DNA of 64,000 nucleotides from Ianthella basta (GCA_964019415.1 OZ025880.1:1613313-1677312), one strand, 5' to 3'. Shown: positions 34,216 to 44,929, counted from the first letter of the stretch. Made by a program: numbers and translations. Notes: a model not told the origin generated them from the letters alone.

Positions 34216-34450
34216 ATTATAGTCCCAAATTATAGCTTGTGTTGCTGTTCAAGACAAGGTTTTGGGTGTTCTTTCGCAAAGTCGATCGCCTTCGACTCGA
34301 GAGAGCTAGAGGGCCGCCAGAGGGGGAGGTGAGTTCCAGATTCCAGGAAAGGATGGGCGTGGAAAGTATCACGTGACCGCTTGCACGTGCAACAAAGCAA
34401 AGATGCATGTGGTACGTGCATGCATGCATGCACAATAGGACGTTCTTTTA
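34216..34450 (-). promoter_or_regulatory. TRIM-NHL upstream block with CACGTG (34370-34375)
   Basis: Almost identical to the block at 52082-52350 (GGGCGTGGAAAGTATCACG, TGACCGCTTGCACGTGCAAC), placing these two genes as recent sister copies in this region. The E-box is about 155 bp upstream of the ATG, and a second ACGTG lies in GCACGTGC. Confidence 0.6.
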
Positions 34451-34838
34451 AAACGTCTGCTGCTGCCAGATCTAGAATCTTGCATGCATATGCATAATAC
34501 ATGGTGGACCGATGAGGAGGAGCATCAAATTTCTATATATAACAAATGATTTGGCAATGGGGTAGTATTTTCCAGCCTACATCACATAGCTAAAGCTGTC
34601 ACTTATTAATAGGACAAAACTGATACATTCACTCATTACCCATTTTAACAGAATCTGTACTATTTGAAGTAGTGCTTGTATAGCAAAGTTACTTTCCTCA
34701 GTGGATCAAATAGATCAACACACTGATCACCTCCAGAGGAGGCACAGTGATGGTAGTCTTAGCACTCCTGCTCTTTGTCACCTGTACAGTGAGAGAGGAC
34801 AGTAGAGAATGTTTACATAATTTGTACAAGATGCAGGC

Positions 34839-35229
34839 TAGTCTCACACACCAGACCTCCTGCAGAAGGGTCTGGTAACGCCGAAGTGTGTCCAGGACGA
34901 GATCCTGTCCTGGCCGATCAGATTCACCTTTTGCTATATGACGTCAGCCTAAAATTTAGAGACATAGCGTCGGTTTGCTTGAAGGATATTGCTGGGATGT
35001 GTTGCAATTTCGCTCTGATACACTCTCAAAACAGAGAAAGAACGAACCATACAAACAAAACAATATGAATTCGTGCACTGCATACTTCTCTCACTGCACT
35101 AGCCCTAGATAGAGGACGTCATTGTGCAAGAGTTAACCTCAGTTATGAAATAATTACATTCCCATGGCATGAGTCGGCTTACATAATACTACCAGACCCT
35201 TCCGCAGGGGGATCTGCCACACAAGACTA
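34839..35229. mobile_element. TAGTCT-type MITE (391 bp), unit of TRIM copy 5
   Basis: Same element as at 28684 and 52720, with flanking 9-bp direct repeats GATGCAGGC on both sides (34830-34838, 35230-35238). No ORF. Confidence 0.85.
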
Positions 35230-36687
35230 GATGCAGGCTACAATAAAGTGTGTAGCACTTGTACAGTCAAAATGCCACAGCATTGAGGGCAACTTAAGCT
35301 AATTTTATCTTGTTACTTGCAATGTGCATGCTAATTAAGAGATTGCGTGCCTTTAGTAAGCTGTACCTGTTGTATCAGTAAACAGTCAGTATCAATAATT
35401 TGAATACATATTGCATGCCACATAATACTCTTTGGCTATACTATGTAGAATGAATGATTGACAGCTTGCTAATGCTAACACTGTGCATGGCTAGCTGTAG
35501 CTCACATGGAAGTCAGGGGATGTAATGGAGACAGTCTGTATCTTTGCACTGCCAAACAACCCTGCCATGTCAGCTGACTGAGGCGTTGAGGAAAGTGAAT
35601 TTAACAACCTGTGTGGTGAACAGTCACACTCTGTGTCAACTCATGACCGAATTACGTAATCTGTCACGTAGCTGAGCAATATACTCAGAGTCAGACAATA
35701 TCGCAATAATATATGACAAGGTATGAACTTCCAGTGATATTGTGTCTGTACCTGAGGCCAATGGTGACATTGTGAGTTGTTGAGCTCAAGGGTGACCTCA
35801 ACTGCATTGAGAGAACTCTCACTCCCTACATACAATACATGCAATACACACAAATAATATAGAAAGAATGAAAGGAAAACGAATAAGCCAGTGTCCATGT
35901 ACAAATGTATGTATAGCTACGCATCTGTGTTGTGTGTGTAATCCTTGTATGATAACGTGATGTATTGGCTCTGTTAACCTGCAATATGAGGAGACTCACT
36001 TTAGGCAGTTGAAATTTACTAGCTTCACTCCAAGAAGGAGTGACAGATTTGTTGAGTGATGTAGGCAACACAATCATTGGATGGACAAACAACTCTGACA
36101 TCATGTCTGCTTGTTGTGAAAAGTTTTCAGCACCTAACATGTAACAGAGAATGATGTAAGGACATTAGCACTGTGCTCAATGTGCATGGGATTCAGCATG
36201 CATATGGTCTGGATGAATACAATTTAGCACAACTCACGTTCACACAATGTTGTACTAAAAGTGTACTGCTGCTAGTTAGTGGAGATGTGCTGGGTCCACA
36301 CAGTATGTGTACATGTTCACACTGTGTGACACACCAACTGAACTGTGTGATTTAATACAATGGCTTATAAGTGCTACAACACAGGCTATGCAATAGTACA
36401 TGGAAGTGACCCAACAGTCAGTAATCACACTGTACTGTGTGGGTCTTGTAGAATGGGACTCCAAACATCCTATATTCATTGCAACAAATGATCTCCTCTC
36501 CTCAGTCTAGCTAAACTGACAGCACATACTGTTCTGAGTTATGTGTGTACATACCTGTCTGTGTGTATCTGTTACGCGCATACCTCCAACCTGTGCAAAC
36601 CTCCAACTATTGCCCACCTGACCGGAAAAGGGTTACATCATTTACACAAAGCTTTAACCATAACCATATTCATATATAACTACTTAC
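35230..36687 (-). repeat. Conserved unit flank
   Basis: Paralogous to 29077-30444. No gene called. Around 36580-36650 there is an extra segment (CTCCAACCTGTGCAAACC) absent from the other units. Confidence 0.45.
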
Positions 36688-36772
36688 CATTGCTGAAGAG
36701 CCCAATTCTGATATAAGATCTTGCATGACTAAAGGGTCATTACCTCGAGTGTCATTCAGAAGAGGGAGCCTC
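36688..36772 (-). pseudogene. Alpha-mannosidase exon relic (frameshifted)
   Basis: Counterpart of the exon at 54213-54295 and 30445-30527. It still has the splice borders and PLLNDTRGNDP, but small insertions (TATAT near 36715) break the frame. The next exon upstream is too diverged to recognise. Confidence 0.6.
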
Positions 36773-36872
36773 CTATGTATATAGTCATGTATAGTCACAC
36801 ATGGAGGACAAGAACACACATACAGCCAATCATCAAGTGACTATCCTTCACAATGCCTCCATGGACTGCTGT

Positions 36873-36927
36873 TAGCCTCGTCCCCAGGCCCTTCGCGTTA
36901 ATTGTGGGCAGCCTGGGGATGAGGCTA
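36873..36927. mobile_element. 55-bp palindromic MITE
   Basis: TAGCCTCGTCCCCAGGC ... GCCTGGGGATGAGGCTA, flanked on both sides by GGACTGCTGT (36863-36872, 36928-36937), a 10-bp direct repeat. The paralogous sequence at 30598 (AGACTGCTGTATAC) has the site once. Its ends are related to the TAGTCTCGTCCCCAG element at 41620. Confidence 0.85.
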
Positions 36928-37379
36928 GGACTGCTGTATACTTGCAAGTGCCTGTGTGCCAATTACTCCATCGATCTGTTTCTCCCCACAACTCTTACCG
37001 GCCTATGAGTAGAGACCATCAACCCTCTTGCAATTTAAATTGGTGTCATTGCATGATGAACGTTAACGCCTTAAGCACAAGAGGATATACATGATTGTAC
37101 ATTTCCTTGGAATGGTACGTATATTGCTCATCATTTGAGGAATATATTATTCACTCAGCATTGTGCAGGATAGCTATGTGCCACATTTGTATAATTAATC
37201 ATCTGCTACATGTTAACCAACAGATCTGACTATACAGTGTGAAGTTAAGTGGAGGTGTACTTCCTTTATAGGCTGTTTTTGAAGGGTATACAGACCATGT
37301 ACTAGCCATGCAGTCCACACATGACTATAATACTAGTCCAGTGAATGCACCCTTCTTAGCTAATTTGCAATTGTGGGGA

Positions 37380-37900
37380 GAACACTGCTGTCCCCCCACT
37401 TGTAACATCCACCTGTCCCCACACCTACTCCTCCACCTGCCCCCCGTCCCCCACCTGTCCCCACACCTACTCCCCCACCTGTCCCCACACCTACTCTCCC
37501 ACCTGCCCCCGTCCCTCACCTGTCCCCACACCTACTCTCCCACCTGCCCCCCATCCCTCACCTGTCCCCACACCTACTCTCCCACCTGCCCCCCGTCCCT
37601 CACCTGTCCCCACACCTACTCCCCCACCTGCCCCCCGTCCCTCACCTGTCCCCACACCTATTCCCCCACCTGCCCCCCGTCCCCCACCTGTCCCCACACC
37701 TACTCCCCCACCTGCCCCCCGTCCCCCACCTGTCCCCACACCTACTCCCCCACCTGTCCCCACACCTACTCCCCCGCCTGCCCCCGTCCCTCACCTGTCC
37801 CCACACCTATTCCCCCACCTGTCCCCCGTCCCCCACCTGTCCCCACACCTACCCCCCCACCTGCCCCCCATCCCTCACCTGTCCCCACACCTATATAATA
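37380..37900. repeat. 42-bp C-rich minisatellite (VNTR)
   Basis: About twelve tandem copies of a 42-bp unit built from CCCCCACCTGTCCCCACACC and TACTCCCCCACCTGCCCCCCGT. Because 42 is a multiple of three, the repeat stays open in frame and mimics a Cys-Pro-Thr-rich protein. I do not consider it a gene. Confidence 0.92.
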
Positions 37901-38480
37901 CCCCTTGTCTCACCCACCTGTCCTCTCATCCCTCTATGTCTGTATGCATGCATGGTCCCCCGCCTCCTGTCCACCTTCTCCCCACACTTGTTTCCCGGCC
38001 ATGTCCCCACACTCATCCCCACTGTCTCCCCATACACTTGTCCTCCTGTTTCCCCACTGTACAAATCCCACCCACCTGTCCCACCCTGTGCACCTTCTAT
38101 ATAATACCAGTCCCCCCTCCTGTCCCCCGGGCCCTGTCCCCCCACCTGACCCCCATTCCACCCCCCTGTCCCCCCTAGCTATAGGTGTTCCCCATGTCAC
38201 CCTACCTGTCCCCTCACCTGTTTCCCCTGTCCCCCACCTAACTTATACCCTCTGTCCGCCATTCAACTTGTCCTCCCACCGTATATGTCTCACCCATGCA
38301 CCTGTCCCCCTGTCCACACATGCATGCACCTGTTTTCCTATATAGATCCATTCCCCATGTCCCCCACTGTATACAAGTCCAACCCGAGCATGCATGCACC
38401 TCCTACCAGTCCGCCCATGCATGTCCTCCTGTCCCACCCACCTGACCCCCAGTCCCCCCTAGCTATAGGTGTCCCCCTAT
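37901..38480. repeat. C-rich degenerate minisatellite
   Basis: Irregular continuation of the 42-bp repeat, with CCACCTGTCCC, CTGACCCCCAGT and CCCCTAGCTATAGG motifs, paralogous to 3415-3620 and 15340-15545. Confidence 0.8.
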
Positions 38481-38689
38481 AACCCGTCCCCCTGCATGCC
38501 TAACCCAATGTATCATGCAGTACTATAGCTAGTACATGCACACTCTGCACAAAATTAGCTATAACTTATAATATAGACTGTATATGTAGCTGTATATTAC
38601 GTACATACATATATATGTTTATATAGCTAGTGTAACTCTGCATGTTATATTTAACACTACATAGATCCCGTTACCATGGTAACGTGCGT

Positions 38690-39110
38690 CTAAACGATGT
38701 TTCTAAACGCCGTAGACACCCCGGGTGTTGTTTCGCGCCGTGGTCTATTTCGTCCAGCCGTGTTCTAATTCGGCGCGCGGCGTTCGCGCCTATGCTCTAA
38801 ATGCCGATTTAGAGCATGGGCGTGGCACGCGCGGCGTTCGCGCTATGCTCTAAATACCGATTTAGAGCATGGGCGTGGCTTAGGCCCGTGGTCTATAGCA
38901 GAGAAACTGCAGCTGCGACAACAATAGTAGCTAACTCCACAACATACGATGCAAAGGTCACTCGGCTTACTTGTTTCGTCGACAAACAGGGTAAAGCAAC
39001 AATCCGCAGCGGCCTACGAACCAGAGCATAGTAAGGAGCGAACTGCTTACGAGCTGGGAACAGGCTTAGGACACCGCTCTAGGAAACGCTGTGGCTGACG
39101 GGGCTGACAG
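38690..39110. other. CpG-rich block with duplicated palindromes
   Basis: A GC- and CpG-rich stretch unlike its surroundings. A unit of about 53 bp (GCGCGGCGTTCGCGC, TATGCTCTAAATNCCG, ATTTAGAGCATGGGCGTGGC) occurs twice in tandem (38773-38880), each with an internal palindrome. Origin unknown. It could be the end of a transposon or a promoter-like CpG island. Confidence 0.5.
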
Positions 39111-39320
39111 TGAGTAACCTTACGTTTAGCTTACGCGCCGCATCCACTGCCGACCTTTAGGAACGTCTGCTGCGAGATGACAAACCAATAACCAAACGAC
39201 GTTTTCTCGGCCATTGTCAAAAATTGCTAACTACTTCCGGAAGACGCGTGATGACGCAAGTACGAGTTGGTAAACTGATTCGCTGCCGCTCCTTGCCCAA
39301 TCGTTGGGATCTATAACACT

Positions 39321-39432
39321 TAAATGCTGACCAATCGGTGTCTCTGAAGATTTAGACCACTCAGCACTCGGGCGCTTCGCGCCCTCGTGCCTCGTGCTCT
39401 AAATCTCAGAGACACCTCTTGGTCAGCATTTA
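39321..39432. mobile_element. 112-bp palindromic MITE-like element
   Basis: Imperfect inverted repeat: left TAAATGCTGACCAATCGGTG then TCTCTGAAGATTTAGA; right TCTAAATCTCAGAGACACC then TCTTGGTCAGCATTTA. The centre is GC-rich (GGGCGCTTCGCGCCC). No target duplication identified. Confidence 0.6.
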
Positions 39433-41619
39433 ACTATTACTTATATGTACGTAAATACATGACTGCATGCACAATGTCATATGTATTAATTCACTCTATG
39501 CCATTTTGAGCACATGTTTATTATACAATACAGAATTAACTTGCTATAATCATATACACAGGTCCTAATGGTGTCAATTAAAACAAGAACCAAATGAGAA
39601 AGAACACATAATTATATAGAGAATGTCAAATCAAAATATCTGTACACACAAACTATTCCAGCATGCAACAAGTAAGTCTCCTCGTTGATCTACTGCCAGT
39701 CCAATAGGGTAGTTAGCACTTGGCAAAGATGCTACCAACGTCCCATCTTTGTTGAAGACTGCAACACGATTGTTACCATAGTCTGCCACTAACACATGTT
39801 TGTCACTACTCAACAGTAGTTTGTTTGCTTGACCGCTGAGTTGCCCTTTACCAAACTCCCTGATGTACACCCCCTGGGGAGTGAGTACTTGAACACGGCA
39901 GTTACTTTGGTCAGATACATACAACTCACCATCAGGTGAGATGGCCACACCACGTGGATAACAAAATTCTCCTGGACCACTGCCTTGTGACCCAATAGTG
40001 CGAACAAGCTGGCCGTCTTGATTGAAGACAGCCACACGACCATTGCCATGATCTGCTACAAAGACCTCTCCATTGTATACAGTTACATCCCATGGCTGTT
40101 TCAGTTTTCCACTTCCAATTCGTTTCACATATGCTCCATCAGTTGTCATCACATCAACTCCATTGTCATTGGCAACATACAAAAGGTCTTCTGTAGTGAT
40201 TGCAGCACTGGTGGGGCACTGGAGCTGACCATTCCCTGCTCCTTGTTGGCCAAAGCACTTGACATACTTCCTCGCAGCATCAAACACATGGATTTTGTGA
40301 TTGCTGTAGTCTGACACATATATGGTACCACTGGTAGCTACAGCCACACCCCCAAGCGTGCCTGGTTGTTGAGGGAATTGATGTGTCCCCTTACAAGCAC
40401 CCAGTGTTTTGACGTCCCTTGTCAACAACAATCGCACATCAGTCACTGAGTGGAGTTCCACCACAAATGGACTGCCCCGGATGTGAACCCCATTCACTAG
40501 CACTGACAGCTCACACTCACCAGTGTATGTGAGGTCAAAGGTCACCTTGTACTGACCATTCTCCTCATCATTGACGGCTGCCTTGATGGACGGTCCTGGG
40601 ATTGGAGGTCTGGGGCTGAGGAAGGCCTGAACACTCTCCCCACCAACACTGCAGGGGGTCTTCTCACCGTCAGCTGTGGTCAGTGTGAACACAAATGGAT
40701 CATTGTCTGAACACCTGTGAACCTTGTCTGGTGCTGGCTCCAGTGTGCTGTTAGCTGGACACGCCCCCACCTCAACACACGCAAAGCCTTCAATGGCCGC
40801 CTGCAGTGCTGCCTCATCCTTTGGCAGAAACTACATCACATGTGACACAACAGCTTCACTCCTGCGGTGTGGCTGTCCTGCATCCACCACCCAGCGGTAG
40901 GAGATGACCTCGTGTGGACTGCCCTCAGTTGACAGGAAGGACAGCATTGCTTGCTTGTTGCTCAGGGTGTCTTCCGTGCGACGATACAAACGAATGGTGT
41001 TAGTAACGCTTCCCTTCCTGGTCTCTGACACAGACCTGATCTTGTCACAAAGTTGCTCCTCACGGCGGTCCAGCATGGCATGATAGGCTTGAAACGATTG
41101 TCGAGTGTCTCGAAGTGCTTCCTCTCTCTTCCTCTCCACCTCAGTGCCCCACCTTTCTGCTGTCTCCCGGGCAAACCTGCACTGTTCCTTGTCACAAGCG
41201 GCAACCTTCTGGGCCAGCTCCATTGCATGTTGGTGTTGAGGGGGGAGGGGCACCTCTGCACTGAGGTAGGCGGGGCAGTGGGGGGAGTCCTTGGCCACAG
41301 TGCAGGCTTGGCACATAAGGAGGTCACACACCTCACAGTGGTACTTGAACATCTCCCCTTTGTGACGAGGGCAATGTAGGGGGGGCTGCCTTGTGAAGGT
41401 GAGCTGCATCACACTCTCCACTCCCCGAACGAATAGCTTCTACAGACTTCACATCATGCTTGGTTGTCATTCTCTCCAACCATTTGTGGCCCATTTCACA
41501 AGTGGTGCAGAAGAATAGGCCACAGGTGGAGCAGAAAACCTTCGCTTCAGCCTAGTCTCGTTCCCAGCCCACCACTTCCGCTAACAAAATGGCCGCGAAA
41601 AAGGTGGTCTGGTATCTTT

Positions 41620-41705
41620 TAGTCTCGTCCCCAGCCCACTTCCGGCCGCCATTTTGCAATGGCCATTGCAAAATGGCGGCCGAAAGTGGGCTGGGGACGA
41701 GACTA
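41620..41705. mobile_element. 86-bp near-perfect palindromic MITE (element B)
   Basis: Two 43-bp arms starting TAGTCTCGTCCCCAGCCCAC with one mismatch, centred on CAATGG/CCATTG. Flanked by exact 9-bp repeats GGTATCTTT (41611-41619, 41706-41714). Inserted in element A. Confidence 0.92.
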
Positions 41706-42264
41706 GGTATCTTTGGGCCGATTCCTTGGTTCTCGCCATCACAAATAATTCTGGCCAATCAGATGGCTGTTTGGTCACGTGTCTACCGGAAACCACGCAC
41801 GAACCTCGTACGCGAAGCTGAATAGGGAGGAGTCTCAAGGTGTGAGCATTCTTTCTTGGATTATGGATAGTCCACGATTGGAATCCAGTTCTGTGGCATA
41901 TGCAGGATCCACAAAAGAACGTTTGAGAGTCATCTCCTATATCCTCGCGTACGAGGCTCACGCGTGGTTTCGTAAGCACGTGATCAAGCGGCGATCTGAT
42001 TGGCCAAAAGTATTCGAGATGCGTCGAGGCGAGCCAAGGAATGGGCCCAAAGATACCAGACCACCTAGTCTGGAGACCAGACCCTAAGCGCCCCTGCGCA
42101 AAATTAGGGTCTGGTGCAACTCGTATTCGGAAGTTGTGCAGGGATTTGAGATCCCGGCGCCTCCAATCAGATTTCAGAACGCGCGAAATGCGGCGAAAGA
42201 CGGATAATATCTGGCGCGAATATGGGAATTTTGGTGCGCTAACGTCGAAGATAACATGAAGAAC

Positions 42265-42528
42265 GAATTTGGTAAATAGTTTCTCCCATAAACTGTTTCT
42301 CACACGCTCTACTTCTTCGCTTAGTCGCAGATACTTTTCAGTTTCCGCGAAGCAGGATCTGCAAACAAAGGCGCGTTGCGCGTGTTCGTCACCAAGAAGA
42401 GTCGCTGTGGATCCTGAAGCGGCTTGGAGTTCCTGGAGACACCTCAGCACACGTTCAGACGAGATCAATGCCAATAATCTCCGTTCTTTAGAGCCAACTG
42501 CTTTCTCACAAAGCTTGCAATATTCCAT
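42265..42528 (-). CDS. Short zinc-finger-like frame in element E
   Basis: An ATG at 42528 opens about 88 codons: EYCKLC near the start and FVCRSC about 55 residues later (two CxxC pairs), then a charged, helix-prone LRLSEEVERVRNSL. This layout resembles N-terminal zinc-binding modules seen in many transposon-derived proteins. The frame runs on into the inverted arm without a real domain. It may be an exon of a lost transposase or a captured host exon. Confidence 0.35.
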
Positions 42529-42693
42529 TAGACGCTAAACTCGTTCTTCATGTTATCTTCGACGTTAGCGCACCAAAATTCCCATATTCGCGCCAGATAT
42601 TATCCGTCTTTCGCCGCATTTCGCGCGTTCTGTAATCTGATTGGAGGCGCCGGAATCTCAAATCCCTGCACAACTTCCGAGTACGAGTTGTAC

Positions 42694-43416
42694 TAGTCTG
42701 GCGCGCTAGCCCCTACTTCCGGCCCCCCATTGCGCGTGGGCAGGGAAGGTTGGGTCTAGCAACTATTGTCAATTTCACACCTTGCGCAATTGTCGCCGAT
42801 GGCGTTTACTGGAGAAGTCGTACAAACGGGTGTGTAGCGATCGCTGGTGTGCTTAAACGACTTCGATGAAGGGAAAGAATACATGAATGGTGCGGGAATT
42901 AGCCTCCAGTCACTTCCCAACAACATGCTGCGTCTGCGCTGCCGTCCAAGTGCCGCACAATGGGAGAAGGGTCTCTAAGGCGCTCGAGTTCACCGCTCTC
43001 GGACAGAAGCTGGACGAAATAAGTCAGATTTCGATAGATTAGCGATTTCCCGTATCCTGTTGGGAGACTCACGAAAGTGTCTCTGCCGCGGAGCAGTTCT
43101 ACGAAGGCGCGGTGCTTATCTGGTTTTAGGTTTGCGAAGCCCACTGTCCGCGCTGCCGTGCTCATGCACTCGTCCAGGACCGCGGGTTCCGTGGATTGTA
43201 GCAAGGACTGAAGCGAGCGTTCTGTAGACATCTTCGCACATTCACCTTCGATAGACGCCCGCGGAGCGGCAAGCAGGAATAATTGGCGGTGCGATTTCGG
43301 TTGCCAGCGATTTCATTGGTCGAACCGAGGTGTGAAATTGACAATAGTTGCTAGACCCTACCTTCCCAGCCCACGCGCAATCGGGGGCCGGAAGTAGGGG
43401 CTAGCGCGCCAGACTA
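42694..43416. mobile_element. TAGTCTGG element C carrying a helicase fragment, nested in E
   Basis: Inverted termini of about 92 bp start TAGTCTGGCGCGCTAGCCCC and run to TTGTCAATTTCACACC. Exact 9-bp repeats GAGTTGTAC flank it (42685-42693, 43417-43425). It carries a RecQ-like frame at 42899-43231. Third nesting level. Confidence 0.9.
42899..43231 (-). CDS. RecQ-type helicase N-terminal fragment in element C
   Basis: A 110-codon frame from an ATG at 43231. Residues 35-60 read LKPDKHRAFVELLRGRDTFV followed by SLPTGYGKSLIY, which is the motif 0 plus Walker A (motif I) pattern of RecQ-family DNA helicases. Motifs Ia-VI are absent, and the frame ends in the element. It may be the first exon of a longer helicase trapped in the element. 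It cannot be an active helicase alone. Confidence 0.6.
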   Translation of the reverse strand: MSTERSLQSLLQSTEPAVLDECMSTAARTVGFANLKPDKHRAFVELLRGRDTFVSLPTGYGKSLIYRNLTYFVQLLSESGELERLRDPSPIVRHLDGSADAACCWEVTGG

Positions 43417-43942
43417 GAGTTGTACCAGACCCTAATTTTGCGCGGGGGGCGCTTAGGGTCTGGTCTCTAGACTACAGACCACCTTTTCGCGGCCATTTTG
43501 TTAGCGGAAGTGGTGGGCTGGGAACGAGACTAGTTTCAGCCCTTGTAGTGTTACAGTCTGGATGCCCACAAGCGATTCTTTCTCCGCTGACCACTTTCCG
43601 TACGATCTTCCTGCCTTCCACGTACCTGCCGACAGCGGCGCACTGTACGGGGACGCACTCTCTCGCCCTCTCCTCGCAGCGGGGAAGGGCGACGACGTCG
43701 AGCTGCGGCCAAGCGGTGGAGCAGTCTCCGCAGTTCGGAGCGGGACACTTCAGACAGCCGTCTTCCCTTACCGCCTTAGGAAGACACTCCCTGCAGAGAC
43801 AGTGAAGGCAGGCCAACAGGTGAGGGTCCTTCAGCTCTCCGCCACATTGGACGCACGTCACCGGCGGCTCCCACTGGGACGGGGCTGGAGGAGATCTAGA
43901 GATGGTCTTCGGCTTGGAAGCGCCTTCAGGAGGGGAGGCCAT

Positions 43943-44170
43943 AGTTATTTTGCTGTTCAAGACAAAGTTTGGGTGTTCTGTAGCAAAGTCGCCTTCGACT
44001 CGACAGTGGGTCGCCAGAAGGGGAAGTAAATTCCAAATTCCATGAACAAGATGGGCGAGGAAAGTATATCACGTGACATCAACATGCATGCAAACCATAT
44101 TCTCCTTATATGCATGACTGCGGTGCATAGATTTCCGGCCAGAACTAGAATCTTGCAAGCTGGACCAATA
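43943..44170 (-). promoter_or_regulatory. TRIM-NHL upstream block with CACGTG (44070-44075)
   Basis: Upstream block of the broken TRIM copy 6: GAACAAGATGGGCGAGGAAA, TATATCACGTGACATCAAC, AGAATCTTGCA. It is closest in sequence to the blocks at 7123 and 7419. Confidence 0.5.
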
Positions 44171-44929
44171 AGCAGCTCGAGGGGCATCTAATGATTTGGC
44201 AGGGGCATAATATAGCTATTCAACCTACATCACATAGCTATAGCTAGCTACAGCTAGCTACTTGTATCCAGACCCACCCTGGTGGCACATGTGTGGCTAG
44301 GTACAAGAGACTAAGCTACTGCTGTCAGAAATAGGCCAAAATTGATACTTTCGCTCATTACCCATTTAACAGAGTTTGTACTATATGAAGTGCTTGTGAA
44401 GCTTGTTACTTTCTCAGTGGAGCAAGAAGATCAAAACACTAATAGCCTCAAGAGGAGGTAGCTATATACAGTGATGGTAGCTATAGCACTCTTACTCTAT
44501 TTCACCTGTGCAGTGAGAGACCAGACGAGCATTAGTTAATGTGTACATGATGCAGGGCTACAATGAAATGTGCGTAACTTGCCGAGTCAAAATGCGGCAG
44601 CAATGAGGGCAACTTACTAAGCTAAATTCACTCTTGTTGTGTGCATTAATTAGTATGTTGTACGTACTTCCTACCATACTATGTACAATGAACTCCGACA
44701 ATACATTAATGCGTCCGAGTATTGATTTATTGGTGGCCTACCAGGAAGTGGCTATTTGACCGCTTAAAGGTGGGAGCGTGGCAACAAGCCTATCTGACAG
44801 TATTCTCAGCAGTAAAGTGTCTGTTTCCTAAGATATTCCGTGTCTTTCATGTCTTTCCTGGTAATTGCATCTTGGAAAACAAAGTGTCCAAGAATCGATC
44901 ACTTCCTCTATAACAATTAATTTTGCTGG
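44171..44929 (-). repeat. Short unit flank, then unassigned DNA
   Basis: Up to about 44650 this is the conserved flank, with an empty MITE site (GATGCAGGGCTACA at about 44549). Beyond 44700 the sequence is unrelated to other units and leads into retroelement fragments. Confidence 0.5.

Larger units (their letters stand above)
42066..43474. mobile_element. TAGTCTGG foldback transposon (element E) nested in A
   Basis: Inverted arms start TAGTCTGGAGACCAGACCC and continue about 195 bp (42066-42264 against 42540-42693 plus 43426-43474). Exact 9-bp repeats CAGACCACC flank it (42057-42065, 43475-43483). The unique centre 42265-42539 carries a short cysteine-containing frame. Element C is inserted in its right arm. 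Confidence 0.85.
41553..43532. mobile_element. Outer TAGTCTCG foldback transposon (element A) inside TRIM-NHL copy 6
   Basis: Ends are perfect inverted repeats of about 58 bp starting TAGTCTCGTTCCCAGCCCAC. Target duplication GCTTCAGCC (41544-41552) / GTTTCAGCC (43533-43541), 8 of 9 matching. Its own DNA (41553-42065 plus 43484-43532, less nested insertions) folds back over most of its length. Two other elements of the same type are inserted in it. A 9-bp duplication is usual for Mutator-like elements, but no transposase is present, so the class is inferred. Confidence 0.85.
39631..43942 (-). pseudogene. TRIM-NHL copy 6, broken by transposons, nonsense and frameshift
   Basis: The start (MASPPEG, 43942) and RING plus first zinc region lie at 43542-43942. 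The remainder lies at 39631-41552. Between them a 1980-bp transposon nest (41553-43532) splits the B-box1-like motif. In addition, an extra G in a G-run near 41382-41388 shifts the frame just before B-box2, and AAG has become TAG at 40831-40833 before the filamin domain. The NHL propeller is still open to the normal stop. A poly(A) signal remains at 39517-39522. This copy is dead as a full protein, although part of it is almost identical to the gene at 49769. Confidence 0.93.

Noticed and set aside
37308..37898. Long Cys/Pro/Thr-rich open frame
   Set aside because: It is produced by the 42-bp minisatellite whose length is a multiple of three. No domain, and no support outside the repeat.
41581..42528. 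315-codon minus-strand frame across element E and A
   Set aside because: Only the first ~88 codons lie in unique sequence. The rest runs through the inverted arms and nested element and has no domain.
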